Source of the DNA: an uncultured Rickettsiales bacterium
Lineage (GTDB): Bacteria; Pseudomonadota; Alphaproteobacteria; Rs-D84
DNA length: 64,000 nt
Reading direction: 5' to 3'
Assembly: GCA_900550495.1 (NCBI GenBank)
Contig: URSJ01000002.1
Location: 1 to 64,000, forward strand
In this document: piece after piece, positions 1-8,584 of the stretch
How positions within the stretch are numbered: position 1 is the first letter of the stretch
Layout: the number at the start of each line of letters is the position of its first letter
The notes under the pieces: generated by a model
Told to the model about the DNA's origin: nothing
Database searches by the model: none
The model's input: only the letters and a program-made list of their open reading frames with translations
Made by a program: the position numbers and the translations under genes

Positions 1-272
1 ACGCGCGCACCAAACACAACGCGATTACCTGACAAAGAGTCAATATCAATAATCGCCGCATTTTCAATTACCCCTTCGATAAACTGGATACGTTTGTCAA
101 TTTGGCGTTGTTTTTCCTTGGCCGCGCTGTAATCCGCATTTTCCGACAAGTCGCCTAGCGAACGCGCCCACTGGACAGTTTTCAATATATCTGGTCTTTG
201 GACTTCTTTTAAATCTTTCAGTTCTTTTAACAGCGCGTCAAACCCAGCGCGCGAAATCGGTCTTTTTTCCAT
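1..272 (-). CDS. greA: Transcription elongation factor GreA, N-terminal part (3' end outside the window)
   Basis: The gene runs off the left edge; about 90 N-terminal residues are present. The translation starts MEKRPISRAGFDALLKELK and contains the GreA hallmark GDLSENADYSAAKEKQ at the tip of the coiled coil, where acidic residues reach through the RNA polymerase secondary channel and stimulate cleavage of backtracked RNA. The ATG at 272 is preceded by AAGGA about 8 nt upstream. It is transcribed leftward, divergent from lptG. GreA is normally about 157 residues, so the C-terminal globular domain is missing only because of the window edge. Confidence 0.93.
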   Translation of the reverse strand, partial: MEKRPISRAGFDALLKELKDLKEVQRPDILKTVQWARSLGDLSENADYSAAKEKQRQIDKRIQFIEGVIENAAIIDIDSLSGNRVVFGAR

Positions 273-329
273 TTTGCGTATTCCTTGAATCTGTAATAGT
301 ATCCAGAATTATACGCTTTCATTTTAATT

Positions 330-358
330 TTGCAATTATCAAATCAACAGGCTATAAT
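330..358 (+). promoter_or_regulatory. Sigma70-type promoter for lptG
   Basis: TTGCAA at 330-335 and TATAAT at 353-358 are separated by exactly 17 nt. The lptG ATG lies only 9 nt past the -10 box, so the predicted transcript would have almost no 5' leader and no room for a Shine-Dalgarno sequence. Confidence 0.7.
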
Positions 359-367
359 TTCCAGGTT

Positions 368-1426
368 ATGTTAAGAACTGCTATTTTGACCAAATTCCTA
401 ATGCGTCGTTTTTTTTCTGGCGTTGGGCTTGTTATGCTGGTCGTGTGTGGAATTATTTTCGCGGTGACATTTGTAGAACGCCTGCCGTCAAATCCAACGG
501 CACTGGCCGCAATGGCAGAATCATGGGTACGATTGTTGGAATACGTGCCCCTGTTTTTACCACTGGCTGTATTTATGGGAACATTACTGGCATCATATAA
601 TCTGACCAAATCCAGCGAGAGCGTGATTGTATCCAGCGCAGGTCTGTCGCCATATCAGACAGCGCGTCCATTCTTGGTTGGTGCGACATTGATTGGTGTA
701 TTTGCTACAACTGTTATAAATCCTTATTCTGTTGAACTTAGCAATAAAAACATTACATCAGACCATCTGAAATTGATTGATGGTGCAATCTGGCTGCGCG
801 AGTCATCTGACAACGGATACATTACGATGAAGGCCAAAACGATGCATAAATCTGGCAATGGCTTGGATTTCAAGAATGCAACAATTTATGTCCAGAACGA
901 ATCATTTAAACTGACCGCCCTGGTAGAGGCACAAACCGTTACCCTGGACGATGATGGCATGTCTGCAAAATCTGCGCACGTATGGGACGCAAACGGTATC
1001 GAAAAAAAGCATGATTGGTCAGTCAAAACGCGCCTGACACCACGCACGGTTCTGGATCGCTATCTGCAACCAGACCAGATTTCTTTTTGGCAACTGCCGT
1101 CGTTTATACGTAAAATGAATTCAATCGGTGCGCCGGTGCGTGGACACTTGGTGCAATTTTGGACTCTGCTGTTCTTGCCACTGTCATTGATTGCAATGGC
1201 AACATTGGGCGTCGCCTTTTCTCAGACGCGCCAACGTCGCAACTACAGTTTTGGGACAAAATTCGCACTGGGGGTTGTGACGTGTTTCGCATTGTATTTT
1301 TTAACAAACATGTTTAACGCATTGGGATCAACCGGCGCATTACCTGCAATACTGGCAATTGTCGCCCCCCAGTTAATAATAATTGCGGCAGCGGCCACAT
1401 TTATTACCAGTTTTGATACCATTTAA
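368..1426 (+). CDS. lptG: LPS export ABC transporter permease LptG (YjgP/YjgQ family)
   Basis: The 352-residue inner-membrane protein has the LptF/LptG layout: hydrophobic segments near residues 12-32, 58-78 and 98-118, a periplasmic jellyroll-like middle part, then three membrane segments in the last 90 residues. LptF/LptG with the LptB ATPase move lipopolysaccharide out of the inner membrane to the Lpt bridge. The stretch LTKSSESVIVSSAGLSPYQ matches the family's coupling-helix region for LptB. LptF and LptG are homologous; LptG is chosen because the order lptF-lptG is usual and nothing like lptF follows, so the F/G assignment is less certain than the family. It leads a four-gene run to 2945 and probably yields a nearly leaderless transcript. 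Confidence 0.82.
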   Translation: MLRTAILTKFLMRRFFSGVGLVMLVVCGIIFAVTFVERLPSNPTALAAMAESWVRLLEYVPLFLPLAVFMGTLLASYNLTKSSESVIVSSAGLSPYQTARPFLVGATLIGVFATTVINPYSVELSNKNITSDHLKLIDGAIWLRESSDNGYITMKAKTMHKSGNGLDFKNATIYVQNESFKLTALVEAQTVTLDDDGMSAKSAHVWDANGIEKKHDWSVKTRLTPRTVLDRYLQPDQISFWQLPSFIRKMNSIGAPVRGHLVQFWTLLFLPLSLIAMATLGVAFSQTRQRRNYSFGTKFALGVVTCFALYFLTNMFNALGSTGALPAILAIVAPQLIIIAAAATFITSFDTI

Positions 1427-1444
1427 CCCAAAGGGGGAATTTAT

Positions 1445-1582
1445 ATGCCACTGAATAACAGACGTAAAAATTCAACACGTAAAAAAATTATTATCTGGGG
1501 ATTGATAATTGTTCTGGTGGTGCTGATGACAATATCATTTCCCGCCCCACAGAACGTAACAGAAATCGTATTGTATCCATGA
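1445..1582 (+). CDS. Small single-span membrane protein, function unknown
   Basis: This 45-residue ORF starts with a basic segment (RRKNSTRKK) followed by one hydrophobic helix (IIIWGLIIVLVVLMTI) and a short tail ending in IVLYP. A strong Shine-Dalgarno (AAGGGGG) precedes its ATG, and its TGA overlaps the xerD ATG as ATGA, which argues for real, coupled translation. The charge pattern predicts an N-in, C-out inner-membrane protein. I recognise no family. Its place between lptG and xerD suggests only co-expression. Confidence 0.65.
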   Translation: MPLNNRRKNSTRKKIIIWGLIIVLVVLMTISFPAPQNVTEIVLYP

Positions 1583-2451
1583 ATTATATAGAGATTTTTT
1601 TAGAAGCCCTGGCCGCAGAAAAAGGACGCAGCGCAAAAACACTGGAAAGTTATGGCTTTGATTTGCGTGCCGCCGACGCTGCATTGCCGGGTGGCCTGAT
1701 GACGGCGACGGGTGATGACATACAAAACTATTTGGCGTCCCTGCCTGATTGCGCCTCGTCGGTTGCGCGTCATGCCAGTGCACTGCGTGGATTTTATAAA
1801 TTTTTAATGCTGGAAAAAATTATCAGCGAAAACCCAACCGCAAATCTGGAACTGCCGAAACGGTCACGCCCATTACCGAAATTTTTATCTGTGGACGAAA
1901 TAGAATTACTGATTTCATCAGCTGGCGATATAAAAAATGCAACCCGTCTGCGTGCAATGATTGAATTGGTCTATGCGTCAGGATTGCGCGTATCAGAACT
2001 GTGCGAATTACCACTGACGGCGATTCTGGGCGATAAATTATTGATTCATGGCAAAGGGGCCAAAGAACGCATTGTCCCAATGCACGCAGGCGCAATCGCT
2101 GCATTGCAAAAATGGCTGGCCGTGCGCGATGATGAAAAATCAAAATATGTGTTTCCTGGTGGTGGCGCATCCGGCCACATAACCCGTGATGGATTTTTCA
2201 AGATACTGAAAAAATGTGCTGTTTTGGCCGGTATTGATGCGCATCGCGTATCACCACACGTATTAAGACATTCGTTTGCGTCGCATTTGTTGGCCGGTGG
2301 TGCAAACCTGCGCGCGATACAAACAATGCTGGGCCACGAAGATATTTCAACAACACAAATTTACACCCACGTAATGCCTGAACAATTACGCGAAACGGTC
2401 GTTATGCATCACCCACTGGGACATGCGAAATCAATGGACGATATAAAATGA
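1579..2451 (+). CDS. xerD: Site-specific tyrosine recombinase XerD
   Basis: The 290-residue protein has an N-terminal SAM-like core-binding domain (about 1-85) and a C-terminal catalytic domain with the Arg of ASGLRVSELCEL, the HxxR motif HVLRHSFASHLL, and LGHEDISTTQIYTHV carrying the nucleophilic Tyr. It resolves chromosome dimers at dif with a XerC partner and FtsK. The DISTTQIYTHV sequence and the HHPLGHA tail favour XerD over XerC. It is translationally coupled on both sides: its ATG overlaps the small upstream gene and its TGA overlaps the next ATG. Confidence 0.88.
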   Translation: MNYIEIFLEALAAEKGRSAKTLESYGFDLRAADAALPGGLMTATGDDIQNYLASLPDCASSVARHASALRGFYKFLMLEKIISENPTANLELPKRSRPLPKFLSVDEIELLISSAGDIKNATRLRAMIELVYASGLRVSELCELPLTAILGDKLLIHGKGAKERIVPMHAGAIAALQKWLAVRDDEKSKYVFPGGGASGHITRDGFFKILKKCAVLAGIDAHRVSPHVLRHSFASHLLAGGANLRAIQTMLGHEDISTTQIYTHVMPEQLRETVVMHHPLGHAKSMDDIK

Positions 2452-2945
2452 TACGAAAATGTGATCATACAGGCTGCACCAAGGCCGGTACGTGTCGCGC
2501 ACCTAAATCGCGTGACCTGCGCGAGTATTGGTGGTTTTGCCAGGAACATGCCGCAGAATACAACAAAAACTGGAATTTCTATGCCGATATGACCCCAGAC
2601 GAGATAGAGGCTGATTGGGAACGTCAAACATTTGGCGCACCGCTAAAAGACAAAGAAACCGCCAACAAAGACGAAGCGGACTATGTAAAATTCCTGAACG
2701 ATTTTATCACCGGTCGCAGTGCGTTTGACCATGTTGCGCCAAAACCGCGCGTCAGTGCCACAATCAGCAATGCCTTGCGTACACTGGGTCTGCCGCCGAC
2801 GGCCACCCTGCGCGAGGCCAGTGCAAAATACCGCGCATTGGCAAAAAAATACCACCCAGATACAGGTGGCAGCGCAAACGCCAGCGAATTTACAAAAATC
2901 AATACCGCATACCAAACACTGAAAAAACACTTTGGAAAAAAATAG
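2448..2945 (+). CDS. J-domain protein with N-terminal Cys/His stretch
   Basis: The 165-residue protein ends in a J domain: RALAKKYHPDTGGSA holds the HPD tripeptide that stimulates Hsp70 ATPase activity. The N-terminus has CDHTGCTKAGTC and, after a spacer, WWFCQEHAAEYNKNW, a Cys/His pattern typical of a J-domain family common in alphaproteobacteria. It lacks the G/F region and zinc-finger repeats of DnaJ itself, so it is probably a specialised DnaK co-chaperone whose client is unknown. The ATG overlaps the xerD stop as ATGA. It is the last gene of the lptG run and is followed by two palindromic repeat units. Confidence 0.75.
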   Translation: MIRKCDHTGCTKAGTCRAPKSRDLREYWWFCQEHAAEYNKNWNFYADMTPDEIEADWERQTFGAPLKDKETANKDEADYVKFLNDFITGRSAFDHVAPKPRVSATISNALRTLGLPPTATLREASAKYRALAKKYHPDTGGSANASEFTKINTAYQTLKKHFGKK

Positions 2946-2955
2946 ACTTTATTAC

Positions 2956-3054
2956 GAATAAATTAGAATGGTGCAGATGGTGTGTAAGGCGAAGTGCACA
3001 ACCAGTTACATGAGCCGCCGCCCCGCGTACCAGATGCGCCATTATAACTTTATT
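2956..3054. repeat. Palindromic repeat unit 1 (conserved-core hairpin family)
   Basis: The unit starts GAATAAATTAGAATGG and ends CCATTATAACTTTATT, which are nearly inverse complements. The inner arms are also complementary when G-U pairs are allowed. At the centre (2990-3014) is a core that starts CGAAGTGCACA and ends TTACATGAG. It is tandem with unit 2 in the gap between convergent genes. No ORF is apparent. Confidence 0.7.
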
Positions 3055-3055
3055 T

Positions 3056-3160
3056 GAATGAATTAGAATGGTGGTAGATACGCTAAAACCCGCCAACGTA
3101 GTGTACAGACGCTACATGAGTTGGCGGGTTTTAGCGGAGATACCCCATTATAATTTATTC
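3056..3160. repeat. Palindromic repeat unit 2, overlapping the trxB 3' end
   Basis: Terminal inverted repeats are GAATGAATTAGAATGG and CCATTATAATTTATTC. The inner arms 3081-3096 and 3121-3136 are a perfect 16-bp inverted repeat starting CGCTAAAACC. The 24-nt core (3097-3120) starts CGTAGTGTACA and ends CTACATGAG. The right terminus encodes the last codons and stop of trxB, so the unit either inserted at or formed the end of that gene. Confidence 0.8.
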
Positions 3161-4053
3161 AGGTATGCGATAGCGTCCATGGCCGCACTGCACCCAGTCC
3201 CGACAGCAGTTGCGATTTGCATTTTCATATCAGATTCAACATCACCAGCGACAAAAATACCAGTAGGCAAATCGCCAGGACGCAGACGTCCCATACCGTC
3301 ACGTGCGACATCTTCGGTCAAGAAATCTGTGTTGGCTTCGTGGCCGATAGCAACAAACAGACCATCTGTGACGATTTTTTCGTCGGCTGCGGTTGTCACA
3401 ACCAGGCGGTCATCATCGGTTGCAGCAATCTGTGTCAAATCCGTATTGAACAGACATTCTATGTTTTCACGTTCTGCAACGCGACTGCGCAGAATTTCTT
3501 CGGCACGGGTAAATGCCCCCTTGCGATAAACGATTTTCACATTTTTGGCAATATCGGCCAGATACAAAGCATCATTCAATGCGCTGTTTCCGCCCCCCAT
3601 GACCATAACATCTTTGCCGTAATAGAAAAATCCGTCACATGTTGCGCAATATGATACGCCACGCCCGAACAATTCACGTGCACCGATGATTTCCAGTTTT
3701 CTGGGCGACGCCCCCGTTGCGATAATGACAGATTTACCGACATATTTTTTGCCATTGCTGGCCGTCAAATTAAATGCCCCAACGGCATCACCAGCGATTT
3801 CCCGAACCGATGTCGCGACAAATTCCGCCCCGAACGAAGCAGCCTGATTTTTCATAAATTCAGCCAGTTCTGCGCCAGACCCCGCCCAACCCGGATAATT
3901 TTCTAATTTATCAATCCCTGCCATTTGACCGCCCAGCGTATCCCCCCCCAGGACAATCGTCTTTTTCCCACCGCGTGCGCAATACAACGCCGCTGTCAAT
4001 CCGGCCGGTCCAGAACCCATAATAATTACATCATACATAACAATATCGTTCAT
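3148..4053 (-). CDS. trxB: Thioredoxin-disulfide reductase TrxB
   Basis: The 301-residue flavoprotein has the FAD-binding motif IMGSGPAGLTAALYCARGG at the N-terminus, the redox motif YCATCDGFFY near residue 140, an NADPH-domain MGGGNSALNDALYL, and a second FAD motif GIFVAGDV near the C-terminus. It reduces thioredoxin with NADPH in the cytoplasm. I start it at 4053 (MNDIVMYDVII) because the promoter at 4087-4115 lies inside any longer ORF and AGAGAG precedes this ATG. The usual HRRDxFRA NADPH-phosphate motif reads YRKGAFTRAE here, so coenzyme preference could differ. The C-terminal codons lie inside a repeat unit. Confidence 0.9.
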   Translation of the reverse strand: MNDIVMYDVIIMGSGPAGLTAALYCARGGKKTIVLGGDTLGGQMAGIDKLENYPGWAGSGAELAEFMKNQAASFGAEFVATSVREIAGDAVGAFNLTASNGKKYVGKSVIIATGASPRKLEIIGARELFGRGVSYCATCDGFFYYGKDVMVMGGGNSALNDALYLADIAKNVKIVYRKGAFTRAEEILRSRVAERENIECLFNTDLTQIAATDDDRLVVTTAADEKIVTDGLFVAIGHEANTDFLTEDVARDGMGRLRPGDLPTGIFVAGDVESDMKMQIATAVGTGCSAAMDAIAYLNKL

Positions 4054-4086
4054 AACAGACTCTCTTTCTTTGCTTTCGTTTGGCCC

Positions 4087-4115
4087 AGCATAGCACAACG
4101 ACACATTTCATGCAA
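4087..4115 (-). promoter_or_regulatory. Sigma70-type promoter for trxB
   Basis: Reading the minus strand, TTGCAT and TATGCT are separated by exactly 17 nt. Transcription would begin near 4080, about 25 nt upstream of the trxB ATG at 4053. Confidence 0.65.
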
Positions 4116-4250
4116 TTCAAAGATTTGATTGATTTTTTTATCGGTTAAAGTTACAATATACATCATGATAATACAAAGTTATGTATTTTTCAGTCGCACA
4201 TCATCCCCGTTGGGGGAATAATTTTCACATATTTAATTACATAAAATAAT

Positions 4251-4281
4251 TGCGATTTACATCGCACGACCTTATTATAAT
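4251..4281 (+). promoter_or_regulatory. serS promoter region with palindromic operator-like site
   Basis: A TATAAT box at 4276-4281 precedes serS by 26 nt. Just upstream, TGCGATTTACATCGCA (4251-4266) is a perfect 6-bp inverted repeat lying where the -35 region should be. It could bind a regulator; no -35 box with ideal spacing is visible. Confidence 0.45.
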
Positions 4282-4307
4282 CACATATAAACACAAGGAT
4301 TTGTAAA

Positions 4308-5585
4308 ATGTTGGATATTAGATTTATCCGTGAAAATCCAGACTTGGTAAAAAACGCATGCCAGGTCAAAGGGTTTGACGATAATGTTAATGAAATTTTG
4401 GCACTGGACGCACGTGTTCGCGAATTAAAGACCACGACACAATCTATGACCGCTGAAAAAAACAAGATTACACGCGAAATTCCAACTGCGTCTGACAAGG
4501 CACCGTTGATTGCGCGCAGCAAAGAAATCGCAAACGAAATCGCCGCCGATATGGCGGAATTGGCCGACAAAGAAGCGGTGCTGAACGATTTAATGCACCG
4601 CGTTCCGCAAATTCCAGACGCGTCTGCCCCGATTGGCCCCGACGACAGTTTTAATACCGAGATTCGTCGTGTTGGCACACCGCGCGAATTTGATTTTGCG
4701 CCACGGGCCCAGTGGGACCTGTTGGATATGAACGGCTGGTGGTTGCCTGAAAAAATCGGCAAGATTTGTGGCACACGCACATACGCCCTGGTGGGCGAAG
4801 CGGCCGAATTACAACTGGCGATTGAAACATATGTTATTCAAAAATTGATTGCCAAGGGATTCACGTTTATTGAATGCCCATCTATCACAAAGCCCCAGAC
4901 AATTTTTGACGCGGGCCATTTTATGGGTTCTGACCTGGCGGTGATGGATAATGATGTGTTTATGCTGGCCGGAACCGACCGTTGTCTGACCGGGACCGCA
5001 GAAATCATTTTGAATTCGCTGCACAGTGGCGAAATTCTGAACGAACGCGATTTACCAATTAAATACGCCGGATTTTCGCCGTGTTTCCGCAAAGAGGCCG
5101 GTGCCGCCGGTCGCGACACACGCGGACTTGCCCGGTTTCACCAGTTTAACAAGGTGGAACAATACATCTATTGCACACCAGCGCAATCAAACGAAATGCA
5201 CGAACACATTTTGAATAATCTGTGCGAGGTCATAGAAGATTTAGAATTGCCATACCGTGTGATTGCAAATTCTACGGGCGATATGGGATTTAACAAGGTA
5301 AAAATGAACGATATAGAAGCGTGGGTTCCGTCGGAAAACGCATACAAAGAACTGGGCAGCTGTTCGTCAATCGGTCAATTCCAAGCACGCCGCACCAACA
5401 CACGCTATCGCGACAAAAACGGCGATGTGCAATTTGTTGCGACGCTGAACAACACGGGTATTGCTGTGCCACGTGCATTAGTTCCAATTCTGGAAAATCA
5501 TCAAAATGCCGACGGCAGTGTAAATATCCCAAAAAAATTGCAACCATTGATGGGTGGTCGCACCAAGATCGGTGGCAAACATTAA
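4308..5585 (+). CDS. serS: Seryl-tRNA synthetase
   Basis: The 425-residue class II synthetase has an N-terminal antiparallel coiled-coil arm (about residues 28-105) that contacts the long variable arm of tRNA-Ser. Motif 2 is seen as FSPCFRKEAGAAGRDTRGL and motif 3 near ELGSCSSIGQFQARR. It charges tRNA-Ser, and tRNA-Sec if present, with serine. Length is normal for the family. The start is supported by AAGGA upstream. It is a single-gene unit with its own promoter and a strong terminator; no T-box-like element is visible here, unlike at aspS. Confidence 0.96.
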   Translation: MLDIRFIRENPDLVKNACQVKGFDDNVNEILALDARVRELKTTTQSMTAEKNKITREIPTASDKAPLIARSKEIANEIAADMAELADKEAVLNDLMHRVPQIPDASAPIGPDDSFNTEIRRVGTPREFDFAPRAQWDLLDMNGWWLPEKIGKICGTRTYALVGEAAELQLAIETYVIQKLIAKGFTFIECPSITKPQTIFDAGHFMGSDLAVMDNDVFMLAGTDRCLTGTAEIILNSLHSGEILNERDLPIKYAGFSPCFRKEAGAAGRDTRGLARFHQFNKVEQYIYCTPAQSNEMHEHILNNLCEVIEDLELPYRVIANSTGDMGFNKVKMNDIEAWVPSENAYKELGSCSSIGQFQARRTNTRYRDKNGDVQFVATLNNTGIAVPRALVPILENHQNADGSVNIPKKLQPLMGGRTKIGGKH

Positions 5586-5611
5586 AAAACGGGGCGTTGC
5601 CCCGTTTTTTT
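5584..5611 (+). terminator. Rho-independent terminator after serS
   Basis: ACGGGGC and GCCCCGT form a stem with a GTT loop, followed by seven T residues. Confidence 0.85.
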
Positions 5612-5738
5612 ATCGCATACTGTATCACAACACGCCTTTGTCATGGTAATAATTATTATATAATTTTTTTGTATATTTCTTGAAAATTCAAAAATATGGT
5701 ATAATCTAGCGTTTACGGAAAAATTATAAGGCATACAG

Positions 5739-7571
5739 ATGAAAATTCGCAATATTGCAATCATTGCACACGTTGACCACGGCAAAACAACCCTGGTTGA
5801 CAATATGTTAAAACAGGCCGGCACGTTCCGCGCCAACGAACGGGTCGAAGAACGCGTTATGGACAGTGGCGACATTGAACGTGAACGTGGCATTACCATA
5901 TCGGCCAAACCCACATCAATCCAGTGGCACGATTATAAAATCAATATCGTTGACACACCGGGACACGCAGACTTTGGCGGCGAAGTGGAACGCATCTTGT
6001 CTATGGTTGACGGTGTGGTTTTGCTGGTTGACGCGTCCGAAGGGCCCCTGCCCCAGACCAAGTTTGTTTTGTCCAAGGCATTAAAATTGGGCCTGCGTCC
6101 GATTGTCTGCATAAACAAGGTTGACCGTTCTGACGCCCGTCCTGACGAAGTGCTGAGTGAAACATTTGACCTGTTTGATAAATTAGGCGCAACAGATGCC
6201 CAGTTGGATTTCCCGTATCTGTATGCCGTCGGTCGCGATGGTTGGGCGGTGCGTGATTTAAATGACGAACACAAAGATTTAACCCCACTGTTCCAGTTGA
6301 TTGTTGACCACGTTCCGGCCCCTGATTGCAATGGCACACGTTGCCAACTGGACGCGCCATTTTCTATGTTGGCCACAACATTAGAAGCGGACCCGTATGT
6401 TGGTCGTATTCTGACAGGAAAAATTGAATCTGGAACCGTGCGTGTCGGCCAAAGCGTCAAGGCTATAAATATGAAGGGCGAATTTATTGAAAACGCCAAG
6501 ATTACAAAAATCATTGAACATCACGGTGTTGAAAAAATTTCACGTGACAGCGCATCGGCCGGCGACATTGTCGTTATTGCCGGATTTTCCAAGGCAACTG
6601 TGTCCGACACCCTGTGTGACCCATCTGTTACAGAACCAATTCCGGCCATGCCAATTGACCCACCAACCCTGACAATGACATTTTTCGTGAACACATCGCC
6701 ATTGGCTGGCAAATCTGGTAAAAAATTGACGTCGCGTATGATTGGCGAACGCTTGTTCAAAGAAGCGGAAACAAATATCGCCCTGCGCGTCACACAAAGC
6801 GAAAATAACGAAGCATTTGAAGTATCAGGTCGTGGCGAATTACAATTAGGGATTCTGATTGAAACAATGCGCCGCGAAGGTTTTGAATTATCTGTATCAC
6901 GTCCACGCGTTGTTATGCACGATGGCGAAAACGGCGAAAAACTGGAACCTATTGAAGAAGTTGTGATTGACGTTGACGATGAATTTTCTGGCGTCGTTAT
7001 TGAAAAGATGACCAAGCGCAAAGCGACAATCACAGAAATGAAAGCGTCTGGCGCAGGCAAAACCCGTATCGTATTTTCGGCACCATCACGTGGGCTAATT
7101 GGGTATTTGTCTGAATTCCGCACAGACACCCGTGGCACAGGCATTATGAACCGCGTGTTTGATAAATACGCCCCATATCGTGGCCCGATTATGCAATATC
7201 GTCCGGGCGTGCTGGTATCAATGGAAAACGGCGTAACGGCGACGTATGCGTTGTTTAATCTGCAACCACGCGGAACGCTGTTTGTTGGCCCCCAGACCGA
7301 GGTTTATTCTGGTATGATTATCGGCGAACACAGCAAAGAAAACGATTTGGAAGTGAACCCAGTCAAGGGCAAAGAACTGACCAATATGCGCAGTGTGACC
7401 GCCGATGAAAAACTGTTCTTGGCCCCACCGCGCAAAATGTCACTGGAAGAATCACTGTCATACATTTTAGATGATGAACTGGTCGAAGTGACGCCTGCGA
7501 CAATTCGTCTGCGCAAAAAAGAATTGGACAGCAACATTCGTAAAAAGACGCGTAAAAACGTTGAAATGTAA
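5739..7571 (+). CDS. typA: Ribosome-associated translational GTPase TypA/BipA
   Basis: The 610-residue protein starts MKIRNIAIIAHVDHGKTTL (G1) and has RGITISAK (G2), DTPGHADFGGEV (G3) and NKVD (G4), followed by EF-Tu-like domain 2, EF-G-like domains III and V, and the BipA-specific C-terminal domain. It binds the 70S ribosome at the EF-G site and affects ribosome assembly and stress adaptation. Length and domain order are normal. A TATAAT at 5700-5705 is a likely -10 box. It is a single-gene unit ending in a strong terminator. Confidence 0.96.
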   Translation: MKIRNIAIIAHVDHGKTTLVDNMLKQAGTFRANERVEERVMDSGDIERERGITISAKPTSIQWHDYKINIVDTPGHADFGGEVERILSMVDGVVLLVDASEGPLPQTKFVLSKALKLGLRPIVCINKVDRSDARPDEVLSETFDLFDKLGATDAQLDFPYLYAVGRDGWAVRDLNDEHKDLTPLFQLIVDHVPAPDCNGTRCQLDAPFSMLATTLEADPYVGRILTGKIESGTVRVGQSVKAINMKGEFIENAKITKIIEHHGVEKISRDSASAGDIVVIAGFSKATVSDTLCDPSVTEPIPAMPIDPPTLTMTFFVNTSPLAGKSGKKLTSRMIGERLFKEAETNIALRVTQSENNEAFEVSGRGELQLGILIETMRREGFELSVSRPRVVMHDGENGEKLEPIEEVVIDVDDEFSGVVIEKMTKRKATITEMKASGAGKTRIVFSAPSRGLIGYLSEFRTDTRGTGIMNRVFDKYAPYRGPIMQYRPGVLVSMENGVTATYALFNLQPRGTLFVGPQTEVYSGMIIGEHSKENDLEVNPVKGKELTNMRSVTADEKLFLAPPRKMSLEESLSYILDDELVEVTPATIRLRKKELDSNIRKKTRKNVEM

Positions 7572-7577
7572 AACATA

Positions 7578-7606
7578 CAGCGTCCACTATTTGGACGCTG
7601 TTTTTT
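7578..7606 (+). terminator. Rho-independent terminator after typA
   Basis: CAGCGTCC pairs with GGACGCTG across a 7-nt loop and is followed by six T residues. Confidence 0.85.
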
Positions 7607-7660
7607 ATTGAATCACACACGAACTCCATTTAATATATGATAATATACAGGAGTGTGATT

Positions 7661-8584
7661 ATGGCATTACCCACAATATCAAAAACCAGAAAATTTATAT
7701 CCACTGCATTGACTTGTTGGATACCAATAAAATCATACAGACGTGCATTTCGTGGCATATTACAGTTGGGTGTTAAAAATTATTTTCATGTATTACACAA
7801 TGACCGCAACACTATATTCCCCGTTGAATTGGCCGTTGGTGCTATAATGAAAGACGAAGGCGCATATTTGAAAGAATGGCTAGATTTTCATATTTTGGTC
7901 GGGGTTGGAAAATTCTATTTATACGACAACGGTTCAACCGATAATACAACTGAAATTTTGAAACCATATATTGACCAAGGCATCGTTGAATACCATTATT
8001 TTCCAGGGAAACGTATGCAAGCGCCCGCATATGTTGAAATATTAAATAATCATTCAAATGATTCACGCTGGCTGGCACTGATTGACTTGGACGAGTTTCT
8101 TGTACCGGTAAATCATAAAACAGTACCAGAATTTTTACACACAATGCCCCAGAATTTTGCCCAGTTGGCTGTGACATGGGTAATGTACGGTTCGTCTGGA
8201 CATATTGAAAAACCAGATGGTCTGGTAATTGAAAATTACAAATATCGTGCCATACGTCAAAGTGGAATTAAATCTATTATAAATCCACGCTTGTTCTTGA
8301 AATTGCACAGTTTGCACGCCAATCTGGTTGGTGGATTTACAATTGATAACAACGGCAAAAAACTGGGGCGCATCAATCAAACTAATAACCCACCACCGTA
8401 CAACCAATTACGTTGCAATCACTATTATACAAAATCTTTCAACGAATACATGGCAAAGTTCAATCGTGGCACCGCCACAGGACAAAGCAGTGCTTATCGT
8501 GGGCCTGATAAATTTCGCCAGTATGATTTGAACGAAGTTTATGATACGATTATGGATAAATACATAGAGCAGTTAAAAAAATAA
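7661..8584 (+). CDS. Glycosyltransferase, GT92/Glyco_tranf_2_4-like
   Basis: The 307-residue protein contains AIMKDEGAYLKEWLDFHILVG, YDNGSTDNTTE and ALIDLDEFLVP, the nucleotide-sugar and metal-binding (DxD-like) pattern of GT-A transferases of the GT92/DUF23 type. It probably adds a sugar to a cell-surface glycan at the cytoplasmic face of the inner membrane; donor and acceptor cannot be read. ATG 7661 is chosen over an upstream ATG because AGGAG lies 7 nt before it. It is first of three plus-strand genes joined by a TAATG overlap and then by direct abutment. Confidence 0.72.
   Translation: MALPTISKTRKFISTALTCWIPIKSYRRAFRGILQLGVKNYFHVLHNDRNTIFPVELAVGAIMKDEGAYLKEWLDFHILVGVGKFYLYDNGSTDNTTEILKPYIDQGIVEYHYFPGKRMQAPAYVEILNNHSNDSRWLALIDLDEFLVPVNHKTVPEFLHTMPQNFAQLAVTWVMYGSSGHIEKPDGLVIENYKYRAIRQSGIKSIINPRLFLKLHSLHANLVGGFTIDNNGKKLGRINQTNNPPPYNQLRCNHYYTKSFNEYMAKFNRGTATGQSSAYRGPDKFRQYDLNEVYDTIMDKYIEQLKK

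Noticed and set aside
3068..3529. 153-codon plus-strand ORF in the trxB region
   Set aside because: It is a shadow of trxB on the opposite strand and starts inside a palindromic repeat.
4308..5585. T-box-like leader before serS, by analogy with aspS
   Set aside because: The serS leader has no AGGGTGG-NACC-GCG match; only a promoter and a small palindrome are seen.
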